Source of the DNA: JBHYGK01 sp051859045
GTDB taxonomy: Bacteria > Pseudomonadota > Gammaproteobacteria > Xanthomonadales > Xanthomonadaceae
Length of the DNA: 64,000 nucleotides
Assembly (NCBI GenBank): GCA_051859045.1
Contig: JBHYGK010000012.1
Location: 1 to 64,000 of the forward strand
Direction: 5' to 3'
Shown: one piece after another, positions 27,484-36,435 of the stretch
Numbering within the stretch: the first letter of the stretch is position 1
How the letters are laid out: every line of letters begins with the position of its first letter
Notes under the pieces: model-generated
The model's database searches: none
Seen by the model: the letters and a program-made list of their open reading frames with translations, nothing else
What the model was told of the DNA's origin: nothing
Translations under genes and position numbers: made by a program

Positions 27484-28986
27484 GTGACCGCCTCCACCCT
27501 CGACGCCGAGACCTTCCGCGCCCTCGCGGCCGCCGGCCACACGCGCATCCCCGTGGTGCGCGAGGTGCTCTCCGACCTCGACACCCCGCTGTCGGTCTAC
27601 CTCAAGCTGGCCGACGGCCCGCACACCTACCTCTTCGAGTCGGTCGAGGGCGGCGAGCGCTGGGGCCGGTACTCGATCATCGGCCTGCCGGCCAAGCGCA
27701 CCTACGAATTCCGCGGCCACGACCTGACCGTGCGCGACTGGGGCGAGGTGGTCGAACGGCGCACGCTGGCCGACCCGTTCGCCGAGGTCGAGCGCCTGCG
27801 CGCGCAGCACTCGGTGCCCAAGCTCGACGGCCTGCCGGCCTTCACCGGCGGCCTGGTGGGCTACTTCGGCTTCGAGACCATCGGCTGGATCGAGCCCCGC
27901 CTGGCCGGCGCGCTGCCCGACGGGCGCGAGAAGCCCGACGAGCTCGGCACGCCCGACGCCTTCCTGATGCTCAGCGAGGAGATCGCGGTGTTCGACGCCC
28001 TGCGCGGGCGCCTGTTCCTGATCGTCCACGCCGACCCCGCGCAGCCGCAGGCGCACGCGCGCGCGGTGCGCCGCCTCGACGAGCTGGTGTTCCGGCTGCG
28101 CCACGCCGGCCGCAGCTACCCCGAACCGGCGGGCATCGCCACCATCGACGAGGCCGACTTCGTGTCCGGCTTCACCCGCGAGGGCTTCCTCGACGCGGTG
28201 GCCAAGGCCAAGGGCTACATCGCCTCGGGCGACGTGTTCCAGGTGGTGCTCTCGCAGCGCCTGAGCATCCCGTTCACCGCGCGCAGCGTGGACGTCTACC
28301 GCGCCCTGCGCGCGCTCAATCCCTCGCCCTACCTCTACTACCTCGACCTCGGCGCCACCCAGGTGGTGGGCAGCTCGCCGGAGATCCTGGTGCGCCAGCA
28401 GGGCGGCCAGGTCACGGTGCGCCCGATCGCCGGCACCCGCCCGCGCGGCGACACGCCCGAGCACGACGCCGCGCTCGAGGCCGAGCTGCTGGCCGACCCG
28501 AAGGAGCGCGCCGAGCACCTGATGCTGATCGACCTCGGCCGCAACGACGTCGGCCGCGTCGCCACCGCGGGCTCGGTGCGCGTGCCCGAGCGCTTCGTCA
28601 TCGAGCGCTACTCGCACGTGATGCACATCGTCAGCGAGGTGCAGGGCGACCTGCAGCCCGGCCTGAGCTACGCCGACGTGCTGCGTGCCACCTTCCCGGC
28701 CGGCACCGTCAGCGGCGCGCCGAAGATCCGCGCGCTGGAAGTGATCCGCGAGCTCGAGCCGGTGAAGCGCAACATCTATTCCGGCGCGGTGGGCTGGATC
28801 GGCTGGTGGGGCGACGCCGACACCGCGATCGCGATCCGCACCGCGGTCATCCAGGACGGGAAGCTGCACGTGCAGGCCGGCGCCGGCATCGTGTACGACT
28901 CCGATCCCCAGGCCGAGTGGGACGAGACGATGAACAAGGGCCGCGCGCTGTTCCGCGCGGTGAAGCAGGCGGCGGAGGGACTGTGA
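27484..28986 (+). CDS. trpE: Anthranilate synthase component I
   Basis: The 500-residue enzyme makes anthranilate from chorismate with ammonia supplied by TrpG. Recognised features are the N-terminal SDLDTPLSVYLKLADGPHTYLFESVEGGERWGRYS tryptophan-binding block (the feedback site in the family), IASGDVFQVVLSQR, and the C-terminal catalytic segments IAGTRPRGDTPEHD, LGRNDVGRV, GTVSGAPKIRALEVI and AGAGIVYDSDPQAEW. I chose GTG 27484 rather than ATG 27418 because the longer version would include the putative -10 box and an unrelated Pro/Arg-rich extension. trpG begins 1 nt after the stop. Confidence 0.95.
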   Translation: MTASTLDAETFRALAAAGHTRIPVVREVLSDLDTPLSVYLKLADGPHTYLFESVEGGERWGRYSIIGLPAKRTYEFRGHDLTVRDWGEVVERRTLADPFAEVERLRAQHSVPKLDGLPAFTGGLVGYFGFETIGWIEPRLAGALPDGREKPDELGTPDAFLMLSEEIAVFDALRGRLFLIVHADPAQPQAHARAVRRLDELVFRLRHAGRSYPEPAGIATIDEADFVSGFTREGFLDAVAKAKGYIASGDVFQVVLSQRLSIPFTARSVDVYRALRALNPSPYLYYLDLGATQVVGSSPEILVRQQGGQVTVRPIAGTRPRGDTPEHDAALEAELLADPKERAEHLMLIDLGRNDVGRVATAGSVRVPERFVIERYSHVMHIVSEVQGDLQPGLSYADVLRATFPAGTVSGAPKIRALEVIRELEPVKRNIYSGAVGWIGWWGDADTAIAIRTAVIQDGKLHVQAGAGIVYDSDPQAEWDETMNKGRALFRAVKQAAEGL

Positions 28987-28987
28987 C

Positions 28988-29593
<606 letters not shown>

Positions 29594-29634
29594 GCGCGAC
29601 GCCACCACGCAGGCCCGACCGGGACGCCCCACCG

Positions 29635-30672
29635 ATGCCCATCACCCCCAGCGAAGCGCTGCAGCGCACGATCGAGCACCGCGAGATCTTCCACGACGAG
29701 ATGGTGGACCTGATGCGCATGATCATGCGCGGCGAGGTCAGCCCGGTCATGACCGCGGCCATCCTCACCGGCCTGCGCGTGAAGAAGGAGACCGTCGGCG
29801 AGATCGCCGGCGCCGCCAGCGTGATGCGCGAGCTCTCGGCCAAGGTCGAGGTGCCCGACAACCAGCACTTCCTCGACATCGTCGGCACCGGCGGCGACGG
29901 CGCGCACACCTTCAACATCTCCACCGCCAGCCTGTTCGTGGCCGCGGCGGCCGGCGCGAAGGTGGCCAAGCACGGCAACCGCAGCGTCAGCTCCAAGTCC
30001 GGCAGCGCCGACGTGCTCGAGGCGCTCGGCGCCCACATCGAGCTGCAGCCCGCCCAGGTGGCGCAGTGCATCGCGGAAGTGGGCGCGGGCTTCATGTACG
30101 CCCCGATCCACCACCCCGCGATGAAGGCCGTGGCCCCGGTGCGCCGCGAGATGGGGGTGCGCACGATCTTCAACATCCTCGGCCCGCTCACCAATCCCGC
30201 CGGCGCGCCGAACATCCTGATGGGCGTGTTCCACCCCGACCTGGTCGGCATCATGGTCCGCGTGCTCCAGCAGCTGGGCGCCTCGCGCGCGCTGGTGGTG
30301 TGGGGCCGCGACGGGATGGACGAGATCTCGCTCGGCGCCGGCACCCTGGTGGGCGAGCTGCGCGACGGCGTGGTGCGCGAGTACGAGATCCACCCCGAGG
30401 ACTTCGGCATCGCGATGGCCGCCTCGCGCAACCTGCGCGTGGACGACCCGGCGCAGTCCAAGGCCATGCTGCTCGAGGCCATCGACGGCCGCGAGGGCCT
30501 GCCGCGCGAGATCGTGGCGCTCAACGCCGGCGCCGCGCTGTACGCCGCCGGCGTCGCCGGCTCGATCGTCGAGGGCATCGCGCGCGCCCGCGCCGCGATG
30601 GCCTCCGGCGCCGCGCGCGCCACCCTCGAGCACTTCACCGCCACCACCCGCCGCCTGGCGGGGCTGGGCTGA
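29635..30672 (+). CDS. trpD: Anthranilate phosphoribosyltransferase
   Basis: The 345-residue enzyme transfers the phosphoribosyl group of PRPP to anthranilate. The PRPP-binding motif GTGGDGAHTFNIST (about residues 84-97) and KHGNRSVSSKSGSADVLEALG are intact, as is the helical MMRGEVSP-type N-terminal region. The product feeds TrpF and then TrpC. Length agrees with E. coli-type stand-alone TrpD (about 345) and it is not fused to TrpG. It is 34 bp before trpC. Confidence 0.95.
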   Translation: MPITPSEALQRTIEHREIFHDEMVDLMRMIMRGEVSPVMTAAILTGLRVKKETVGEIAGAASVMRELSAKVEVPDNQHFLDIVGTGGDGAHTFNISTASLFVAAAAGAKVAKHGNRSVSSKSGSADVLEALGAHIELQPAQVAQCIAEVGAGFMYAPIHHPAMKAVAPVRREMGVRTIFNILGPLTNPAGAPNILMGVFHPDLVGIMVRVLQQLGASRALVVWGRDGMDEISLGAGTLVGELRDGVVREYEIHPEDFGIAMAASRNLRVDDPAQSKAMLLEAIDGREGLPREIVALNAGAALYAAGVAGSIVEGIARARAAMASGAARATLEHFTATTRRLAGLG

Positions 30673-30706
30673 GGCCGCGCGCCTCGCCCCCATACCGGAC
30701 CCCGAC

Positions 30707-31495
30707 ATGAGCGACATCCTGCAGAAGATCCTCGCCCGCAAGGCCGAGGAAGTCGCCGAGCGCCAGGCCCGCCTGCCGCTGGCCGAGCTGCGCCGCCGCG
30801 CCGCCGACGCCGATCCCGTGCGCGGCTTCGCCGACGCGGTGAAGGCCGCGATCGCCGACGGCCGCCCCGGCGTCATCGCCGAGGTCAAGAAGGCCAGCCC
30901 GTCGAAGGGCGTCATCCGCCCCGACTTCCACCCCGCCGACATCGCCCGCAGCTACGAATCCGCCGGCGCGGCCTGCCTGTCGGTGCTGACCGACGTCGAT
31001 TTCTTCCAGGGCCACGACGCCTACCTGCAGCAGGCCCGCGCGGCCTGCGCGCTGCCGGTGCTGCGCAAGGACTTCACCGTCGACCCCTACCAGGTGGTCG
31101 AGGCCCGCGCGCTGGGCGCGGACTGCGTGCTGCTGATCGTCGCCGCGCTCGAGGACCGCCAGCTGGTGGACCTGGCCGGCGAGGCGATGGAGCTCGGGAT
31201 GGACGTGCTGGTGGAGGTCCACGACATCGAGGAGCTCGAGCGCGCGCTGCAGGTGCCGGTGCCGCTGGTGGGCATCAACAACCGCAACCTGCGCACCTTC
31301 GAGGTCAGCCTCGAGGCCACGCTGGCGATGAAGGACGCGGTGCCCCGCGACCGCGTGCTGGTGACCGAGAGCGGCATCCTCGCCCCGCGCGACGTGGCGA
31401 TCATGCGCGAGGCCGGCGTGCACGCCTTCCTGGTGGGCGAGGCCTTCATGCGCGCGCCGGACCCGGGCGCGGAGCTGGCGCGGCTGTTCGCCTGA
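30707..31495 (+). CDS. trpC: Indole-3-glycerol phosphate synthase
   Basis: The 262-residue TIM-barrel enzyme closes the ring of the carboxyphenylamino-deoxyribulose phosphate intermediate. Hallmarks are the N-terminal ILQKILARKAEEV, the catalytic IAEVKKASPSKGVIRPDF segment, LRKDFTVDPYQ, and GINNRNLRTFEV followed by VTESGI. It is not fused to TrpF, unlike in E. coli. It ends the contiguous trpEGDC set; trpF, trpB and trpA are not in the window. Confidence 0.95.
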   Translation: MSDILQKILARKAEEVAERQARLPLAELRRRAADADPVRGFADAVKAAIADGRPGVIAEVKKASPSKGVIRPDFHPADIARSYESAGAACLSVLTDVDFFQGHDAYLQQARAACALPVLRKDFTVDPYQVVEARALGADCVLLIVAALEDRQLVDLAGEAMELGMDVLVEVHDIEELERALQVPVPLVGINNRNLRTFEVSLEATLAMKDAVPRDRVLVTESGILAPRDVAIMREAGVHAFLVGEAFMRAPDPGAELARLFA

Positions 31496-31516
31496 GGCCC
31501 GGCGCGGCGCCGCGGC

Positions 31517-32275
31517 TCAGCCCGCGAGCGCGCCGCGCAGCAGCGGCCACAGGCCCCAGGCCGACAGCCCGAGCACCAGCACGCCCACCGCGGCCAGCAC
31601 CGCGCGCTCGGGCAGCACGCTGACCAGCCGCGCGGCCAGCGGCGCGGCGATCACGCCGCCCAGCAGCAGGCCCAGCACCACCTCGAGGTGGCTGGTGCCG
31701 AGGTGCAGGAAGAAGCCCAGCGACACCGCGAGGGTCACCACGAACTCCGCGGCGTTGACGCTGCCGATGCCGGTGCGCGCGGGCTGGCCCTGGGCGAGCA
31801 GGCTCGAGGTGGCCATCGGGCCCCAGCCGCCGCCGCCGATCGCGTCGAGCATCCCGGCGAAGAAGCCCAGCAGCGGCACGCGGCGCACCTGGTGCGGCGG
31901 CAGCCGGCGCAGCGCGCGGGCCAGGATCACCAGCGCCAGCACGAACAGGTAGGCCAGCACGAGGGGCTTGGCCGCGTCGCCCGGCAGGCTCGCCAGCGCC
32001 CAGGCGCCGAGCCCGCCGCCGACGGCGCCCGGGATGGCCAGCTTCAGGAACAGCGCGCGGTCGACGTTGCCGCGCCGCCAGTGGGCCAGGCCCGAGACGC
32101 CGGTGGTGCCGATCTCGGCGGCATGGACCGCGGCGCTGGCGGTAGCCGGCGGCAGGCCCATCGCCAGCAGCACGCTCGAGGACACCAGGCCGAAGGCCAT
32201 GCCCAACGCGCCGTCGACGAGCTGGGCCAGCAGGCCGATGCCGACGAACATCCAGAACTCCGCGCCGAGCTCCAT
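31517..32275 (-). CDS. TSUP/TauE-SafE family membrane exporter
   Basis: The 252-residue protein has seven or eight membrane segments in two similar halves. The first half carries FVGIGLLAQLVDGALGMAFGLVSS and the second FAGMLDAIGGGGWGPMATSSLLAQG, the paired glycine motifs of the TauE/SafE (TSUP) family. Members export sulfite, sulfolactate, sulfoacetate or thiosulfate-related anions. Here it is convergent with trpC and followed upstream by clp on the same strand (28-bp gap), so it may be coexpressed with that regulator. The substrate cannot be told from sequence. Confidence 0.85.
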   Translation of the reverse strand: MELGAEFWMFVGIGLLAQLVDGALGMAFGLVSSSVLLAMGLPPATASAAVHAAEIGTTGVSGLAHWRRGNVDRALFLKLAIPGAVGGGLGAWALASLPGDAAKPLVLAYLFVLALVILARALRRLPPHQVRRVPLLGFFAGMLDAIGGGGWGPMATSSLLAQGQPARTGIGSVNAAEFVVTLAVSLGFFLHLGTSHLEVVLGLLLGGVIAAPLAARLVSVLPERAVLAAVGVLVLGLSAWGLWPLLRGALAG

Positions 32276-32303
32276 CGCCGTGCCGCGCGCGGGGGCGCCC
32301 GCG

Positions 32304-32987
32304 TCAGCGGGTGCCGTAGACCACGACGGTCTTGCCGCGGGCGTGCATCAGCCCGTCGGCCTCGAGCTGCTTGAGCACGCGGCCGGCCATCTCGCGCGAG
32401 CAGCCGACGATGCGCGCCAGCTCCTGGCGCGACACCCGGATCTGGGTGCCCTGCGGGTGGCTCAGCGCGTCGGGCTCCTGGCAGAGGTCGTGCAGGGTCC
32501 GCACGATCCGGCCGCTGACGTCGAGGAAGGCCAGGCGGCTGGCCTTGCGGCTGGTGTCGAGCAGGCGCTTGGAGAGCTGCGCGCCGATCATGTAGAGCAG
32601 GCGCGGGGCGTCGGCGCTGAGCTGGCCCGGGCCGGCGAAGAGCTGCTGCAGGCGCTCGTAGCCGATCTCGGCCAGCTCGACCGGGCTGCGCGTGCGCAGC
32701 AGCACCTCGCGCTTCTGGGCCTCGACGAACAGGCCCATCTCGCCGACGAAGTCGCCGGCGTTGAGGTAGCCCAGCACCAGCTCGCGGCCGTCGGACTCGT
32801 CGGTGATGATGCTCAGCGAGCCCGACACCACGTAATACATGGTCCCCGCCGGGTCGCCCGGGCGGAACACGTCGGCCCGGCTCGGATAGCGGCGGCGGTG
32901 GCAGTGGGCGAGGAAGCGCTCGATGGCGGCCTGGTCGGGGGCCAGCGCCGGCGGCGTCGGGGTGAGGCGGGGCGTCAGGGCGGCCAG
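32304..32987 (-). CDS. clp: Clp-type Crp/Fnr transcription regulator, probable CTG start
   Basis: The protein closely resembles Clp of Xanthomonas: an effector-binding beta-roll (FRPGDPAGTMYYVVSGSLSIITDE), a dimer helix (KRLLDTSRKASRLAFLDVSGRIVRTL) and a C-terminal helix-turn-helix (RVSRQELARIVGCSREMAGRVLKQLE) ending in TVVVYGTR. In Xanthomonas Clp is a global activator that loses DNA binding when it takes c-di-GMP. The conserved N-terminal part IERFLAHCHRRRYPSR lies upstream of the first GTG (32870), and no ATG, GTG or TTG exists in frame before the stop at 33069-33071. CTG 32987, preceded by GAGGA seven nt upstream, gives 227 residues against about 230 in Xanthomonas. It is divergent from speD. 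Confidence 0.85.
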   Translation of the reverse strand: MAALTPRLTPTPPALAPDQAAIERFLAHCHRRRYPSRADVFRPGDPAGTMYYVVSGSLSIITDESDGRELVLGYLNAGDFVGEMGLFVEAQKREVLLRTRSPVELAEIGYERLQQLFAGPGQLSADAPRLLYMIGAQLSKRLLDTSRKASRLAFLDVSGRIVRTLHDLCQEPDALSHPQGTQIRVSRQELARIVGCSREMAGRVLKQLEADGLMHARGKTVVVYGTR

Positions 32988-33175
32988 GGCGGGATCCTCG
33001 AGGGGCGGTGCGGCGCCCGGGCGGGAGCCGGGCCGGCTGGGGGGAAAGAGTAGGCCCTGTGGCGGCCGTCATCAACGCGATGCGACGCGGGGCACGGAAT
33101 GGGCCCCGCGGCCCCGGTCCGGCGGGCCCGGGAGGCCCGCCGGCCCCCGAGGTGGCCCCGGGGGGCCGATTGCCT

Positions 33176-33181
33176 GATAAT
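33176..33181 (+). promoter_or_regulatory. Putative -10 box of speD (GATAAT)
   Basis: GATAAT, preceded by TG-like context (CCTGATAAT), lies 36 nt before the GTG start and stands out in nearly pure G+C. No clear -35 is seen. Confidence 0.45.
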
Positions 33182-33217
33182 CCCGCCCCCTTCCACCCGA
33201 CACAGGACCCGGCCACC

Positions 33218-34012
33218 GTGGTCAAGCCGCTGCCGCGCCTGAGGCTCCAGGGCTTCAACAACCTCACCAAGTCCCTGAGCTTCAACATCTACGACGTCTG
33301 CTACGCCGTCTCGGAAGAGCAGCGCCAGCGCTACATCGAGTACATCGACGAGGTGTACAACGCCGAGCGCCTGACCGCGATCCTCACCGACGTGGCCGAG
33401 ATCATCGGCGCGAACATCCTCAACGTGGCCCGCCAGGACTACGACCCGCAGGGTGCCTCGGTGACGATCCTGATCTCGGAGGAGCCGGTGATCGACAAGA
33501 AGGCCGCGGGCAAGGAGATCATCTCCGACGCCGTGGTGGCCCACCTCGACAAGTCGCACATCACCGTCCACACCTATCCCGAGACCCACCCGCAGAACGG
33601 CATCGCCACGTTCCGGGCGGACATCGACGTGGCCACCTGCGGCGTGATCTCGCCGCTGAAGGCGCTGAACTACCTGATCGAGAGCTTCGAGTCCGACATC
33701 GTGGTCATGGACTACCGCGTGCGCGGCTTCACCCGCGACGTGAAGGGCAAGAAGCACTACATCGACCACAAGATCAACTCGATCCAGGACTACCTCTCGA
33801 AGGGCATCCGCAGCCACTACGAGATGATCGACGTGAACGTGTACCAGGAGAACCTCTTCCACACCAAGATGCACGTGAAGGAGTTCGACCTCGACACCTA
33901 CCTGTTCGAGGAGAAGGCCAAGAACCTCTCGTTCAAGGAGCGCCTGCGCATCGAGGCGCAGCTCAAGCGCGAGATCGAGGAGCTCTTCCACGGCCGCAAC
34001 CTCACCGACTGA
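33218..34012 (+). CDS. speD: S-adenosylmethionine decarboxylase proenzyme
   Basis: The 264-residue proenzyme (same length as E. coli SpeD) cleaves itself between Lys112 and Ser113 in the DKSHITVHTYPE motif to form the pyruvoyl group. It decarboxylates S-adenosylmethionine to supply aminopropyl groups for spermidine. Conserved blocks include FNNLTKSLSFNIYDVCY, GANILNVARQDYDPQGASVTIL, TFRADIDVATCGVISPLKALNYLIE and VNVYQENLFHTKM. GTG 33218 gives the standard start; the first ten residues differ slightly from the E. coli protein. A strong terminator follows. Confidence 0.95.
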   Translation: MVKPLPRLRLQGFNNLTKSLSFNIYDVCYAVSEEQRQRYIEYIDEVYNAERLTAILTDVAEIIGANILNVARQDYDPQGASVTILISEEPVIDKKAAGKEIISDAVVAHLDKSHITVHTYPETHPQNGIATFRADIDVATCGVISPLKALNYLIESFESDIVVMDYRVRGFTRDVKGKKHYIDHKINSIQDYLSKGIRSHYEMIDVNVYQENLFHTKMHVKEFDLDTYLFEEKAKNLSFKERLRIEAQLKREIEELFHGRNLTD

Positions 34013-34037
34013 GGGCGCGCCGCGAGGCCACGACGCG

Positions 34038-34073
34038 CGAAGGCCCGGGGGCGACCCCGGGCCTTCGTCGTTT
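34038..34073. terminator. Rho-independent terminator between speD and coq7
   Basis: A perfect 13-bp stem (34038-34050 with 34055-34067) around a GCGA loop is followed by TCGTTT. It lies between converging genes and can serve both strands. Confidence 0.82.
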
Positions 34074-34105
34074 CCGGCGGCGCCGCGCGGCGCGCCGCGC
34101 CGGCC

Positions 34106-34750
34106 TCAGAGCCGGTAGGCGACGCCCTTCATCACCGCCGACACCGCGGCCATCAGGCGCGGGATCGGCGCGGGCAGCGTGCGCGCGCCGGCGTGCAGGG
34201 CCTCCTCGGCGTGGCGGATCTCGTCGGCCTTCATCACCTCGAGGATGCCCCGGCTGCGGGCGTCGGCCGCGGGCAGGGTCTGCAGGTGCTCGTCGAGGTG
34301 GGCCTCGACCTGGCGCTCGGTCTCGACCACGAAGCCGAGGTTCCAGCCGTCGCCGCGGGCGCCGGCCAGCGCGCCGAGCGTCCAGCTGCTGGCGTACCAC
34401 AGCGGGTTGAACAGGCTGGGGCGGGCGTCGAGCTCGCGCAGGCGCTCGCCGCACCAGGCCAGGTGGTCGGCCTCCTCCTGCGCGGCGTGCATCAGGTGCG
34501 CGCGGGTGGCGGGGTCGCGGGCGACGGCGGCCTGGCCGAAGTACAGGGCCTGGGCGCAGATCTCGCCGGTGTGGTTGATCCGCATCAGGCCGGCGGCGTG
34601 GCGGCGCTCGGCGTCGTCGAGCGCGACGTCGGGCACGTGGGCGGCCGGGTTCGGTCGCGCCGGCGGCGGGTCGCCGAAGCTGGTCTCGAGCGCGTGGTTG
34701 AGTTCGACCAGGACGCGGTCGAGCGGTCCGAGCTGGCGGGGGCGGCTCAT
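34106..34750 (-). CDS. coq7: 5-demethoxyubiquinone hydroxylase (Coq7 type)
   Basis: The 214-residue di-iron enzyme adds the last ring hydroxyl of ubiquinone (demethoxyubiquinone to demethylubiquinone). Metal ligands are seen in RINHTGEICAQAL, AAQEEADHLAW, VVETERQVEAHL and KADEIRHAEEA, the four-helix di-iron arrangement of the family. It acts at the inner face of the membrane. Xanthomonads use Coq7 instead of the flavin enzyme UbiF. Its start overlaps the stop of the upstream Fe-S protein gene by 4 nt. Confidence 0.93.
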   Translation of the reverse strand: MSRPRQLGPLDRVLVELNHALETSFGDPPPARPNPAAHVPDVALDDAERRHAAGLMRINHTGEICAQALYFGQAAVARDPATRAHLMHAAQEEADHLAWCGERLRELDARPSLFNPLWYASSWTLGALAGARGDGWNLGFVVETERQVEAHLDEHLQTLPAADARSRGILEVMKADEIRHAEEALHAGARTLPAPIPRLMAAVSAVMKGVAYRL

Positions 34751-35889
34751 GGCAGGTGCTCCGCGAGGAAGTCGAGGGGATGCTGCACCGGCACGCCTGC
34801 AAGGGGCGTGAGGTGCAGCCGGCAGCCGATGTTCGTCGACAGCAGGCGGTCGGCGCCAGCCGCGCGCAGCGCGTCGAGCAGCGGCGCGGCGTGGCGCGCG
34901 GCGCCGGCGGGGTCGAGCAGCGCGCGGGTGCCGCCCGCGCCGCAGCAGCCCGCGTCGGGCAGGGCGACGACGCGCAGGCCCGGGATCCGCGCGAGCAGCG
35001 CGTCGAGCGCGGCCGGGCCCGCCGGCGACGCTGACTGGCTGCACGGGCGGTGCAGCGCCACGGCCAGCGACGAGGCCCGCAGCGCGGGCAGGGCCGCGGC
35101 GCGCGCGGCCAGCCAGGCCAGCGCGTCGTCGACCACGGGCCGGGGGCCGGCGCCGTCGCCGGCGAGCGCGTCGGCGACCGCCGCGTGGCAGCCGGTGGCC
35201 AGCGTCAGCACGCGCGCCTGGCCGGCGAAGGCCGCGCGGTTCGCGGCGGCCAGCGCATCGGCGGTGGCGGGATCGCCCGCATGGCGGTGCAGGGCGCCGC
35301 AGCAGCCCTGGCCGGCCGGGGCGCACAGCGGCTCGCCGAGCGCCGCGGCCAGGCGCGCCAGCGCCTCGCGCGCGGGGCCTTCGTAGCGGCGCGCGACGCA
35401 GCCGACGAACACCGCGCTCCCGCCCGTGGCCGGCAGCGGCGCGGCCGCCGCCGGCGGCCGCGGCAGCGGGCGCCAGGGCAGCAGCGGCCAGGCCGCGCGG
35501 TAGGCGCCGAGCACGCGGTCGAAGCGTCGCGGCCGCGCGGCGAGGCCCTCGGCGAGGCGCTGCCGCCAGCCCGGCGCGCGGCGCTGGCGCTGCCCCGCGC
35601 GCGCCGCGTCGAGCAGCGCGCCGTAGGGGACGCCGGCCGGGCAGGCCGCCTCGCAGCGGCCGCAGCCGAGGCAGGCGTCGAGGTGGGCGTCGCCGCCGGC
35701 GGTCGGGGGGAGTTGGCCTGAGGCCACGGCCCGGGCATACTGGATGCGTCCCCGCGGCGACTCCGCCTCGCTCCGCTCCACCGCATAGGTGGGGCATCGA
35801 GGGAGGCACAACCCGCACTGCACGCAGCGATCCGCCATGCCCAGCAGGGCCTCGACGGTGGGTGTCGCCGGTGTGCAGGGGCTCCTCAT
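34747..35889 (-). CDS. GlcF-like iron-sulfur (CCG-domain) oxidoreductase subunit
   Basis: The 380-residue protein has two 4Fe-4S motifs near the N-terminus (CVQCGLCLPRCP about residues 22-33 and CLGCGRCEAACP about 73-84), then two cysteine-rich CCG domains (GQGCCGALHRHAG and DAGCCGAGGTR), the layout of glycolate oxidase subunit GlcF and HdrD-like proteins. It passes electrons from a flavin dehydrogenase subunit to the quinone pool. No GlcD/GlcE partner is adjacent, so the substrate may not be glycolate. It overlaps coq7 by 4 nt and is divergent from rplM. Confidence 0.85.
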   Translation of the reverse strand: MRSPCTPATPTVEALLGMADRCVQCGLCLPRCPTYAVERSEAESPRGRIQYARAVASGQLPPTAGGDAHLDACLGCGRCEAACPAGVPYGALLDAARAGQRQRRAPGWRQRLAEGLAARPRRFDRVLGAYRAAWPLLPWRPLPRPPAAAAPLPATGGSAVFVGCVARRYEGPAREALARLAAALGEPLCAPAGQGCCGALHRHAGDPATADALAAANRAAFAGQARVLTLATGCHAAVADALAGDGAGPRPVVDDALAWLAARAAALPALRASSLAVALHRPCSQSASPAGPAALDALLARIPGLRVVALPDAGCCGAGGTRALLDPAGAARHAAPLLDALRAAGADRLLSTNIGCRLHLTPLAGVPVQHPLDFLAEHLP

Positions 35890-35897
35890 CGAGGCGC

Positions 35898-35903
35898 ATG
35901 CTA
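35898..35903 (-). promoter_or_regulatory. Putative -10 box of the GlcF-like gene (TAGCAT)
   Basis: On the minus strand TAGCAT ends 8 nt before the ATG at 35889, consistent with a leaderless message. It lies just upstream of the rplM promoter on the other strand, so the two promoters are back to back. Confidence 0.35.
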
Positions 35904-35921
35904 GCAGTTCGTCATCGGGGC

Positions 35922-35950
35922 TTGCGAAGGCCCGCGAGGCCGGCTATCAT
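35922..35950 (+). promoter_or_regulatory. Promoter of rplM-rpsI
   Basis: TTGCGA (35922-35927) and TATCAT (35945-35950) are separated by 17 bp. This is the best sigma-70-like promoter in the window and gives a leader of about 36 nt. Confidence 0.6.
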
Positions 35951-35992
35951 TCCGCTCCTTTCTTTCCGAAACCCTTTGGTTCTGGGGCTGTC

Positions 35993-36421
35993 ATGAAGAC
36001 TTTCACCGCTAAGGCGGAAACTGTGCAGCGCGACTGGTTCCTCGTGGACGCGGCCGGCAAGACGCTGGGTCGCCTGTCCTCGGAGCTCGCGCGCCGTCTC
36101 CGCGGCAAGCACAAGCCCGTGTTCACCCCGCACGTCGACACCGGCGACTACCTCGTCGTGGTCAACGCCGAGAAGATCCACGTCACGGGCAACAAGCTCC
36201 AGGACAAGAAGTACCACCGCTTCACGGGGTACATCGGCAACCTGAAGACCCAGAGCCTGCAGCAGATGCTGGACAAGCACCCCGAGCGCGCGATCGAGAT
36301 CGCCGTCAAGGGCATGCTCCCGAAGAACCCGCTCGGCCGCGCCATGTACCGCAAGCTCAAGGTGTACGCCGGCCCGAACCACCCGCACTCGGCGCAGCAG
36401 CCGCAGGCGCTGGACCTCTGA
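35993..36421 (+). CDS. rplM: Ribosomal protein L13 (uL13)
   Basis: The 142-residue protein has the length and motifs of bacterial L13: MKTFTAKAETVQRDWFLVDAAGKTLGRLSSELARRLRGKHKPVFTPH-type N-terminus, YHRFTGYIGNLK, and PKNPLGRAMYRKLKVYAGPNHPHSAQQP at the end. It binds 23S rRNA early in assembly of the 50S subunit. A leader of about 36 nt follows its promoter. In E. coli L13 represses its own operon by binding the leader; whether this occurs here cannot be seen. Confidence 0.97.
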   Translation: MKTFTAKAETVQRDWFLVDAAGKTLGRLSSELARRLRGKHKPVFTPHVDTGDYLVVVNAEKIHVTGNKLQDKKYHRFTGYIGNLKTQSLQQMLDKHPERAIEIAVKGMLPKNPLGRAMYRKLKVYAGPNHPHSAQQPQALDL

Positions 36422-36435
36422 GACCAGGAACGACC

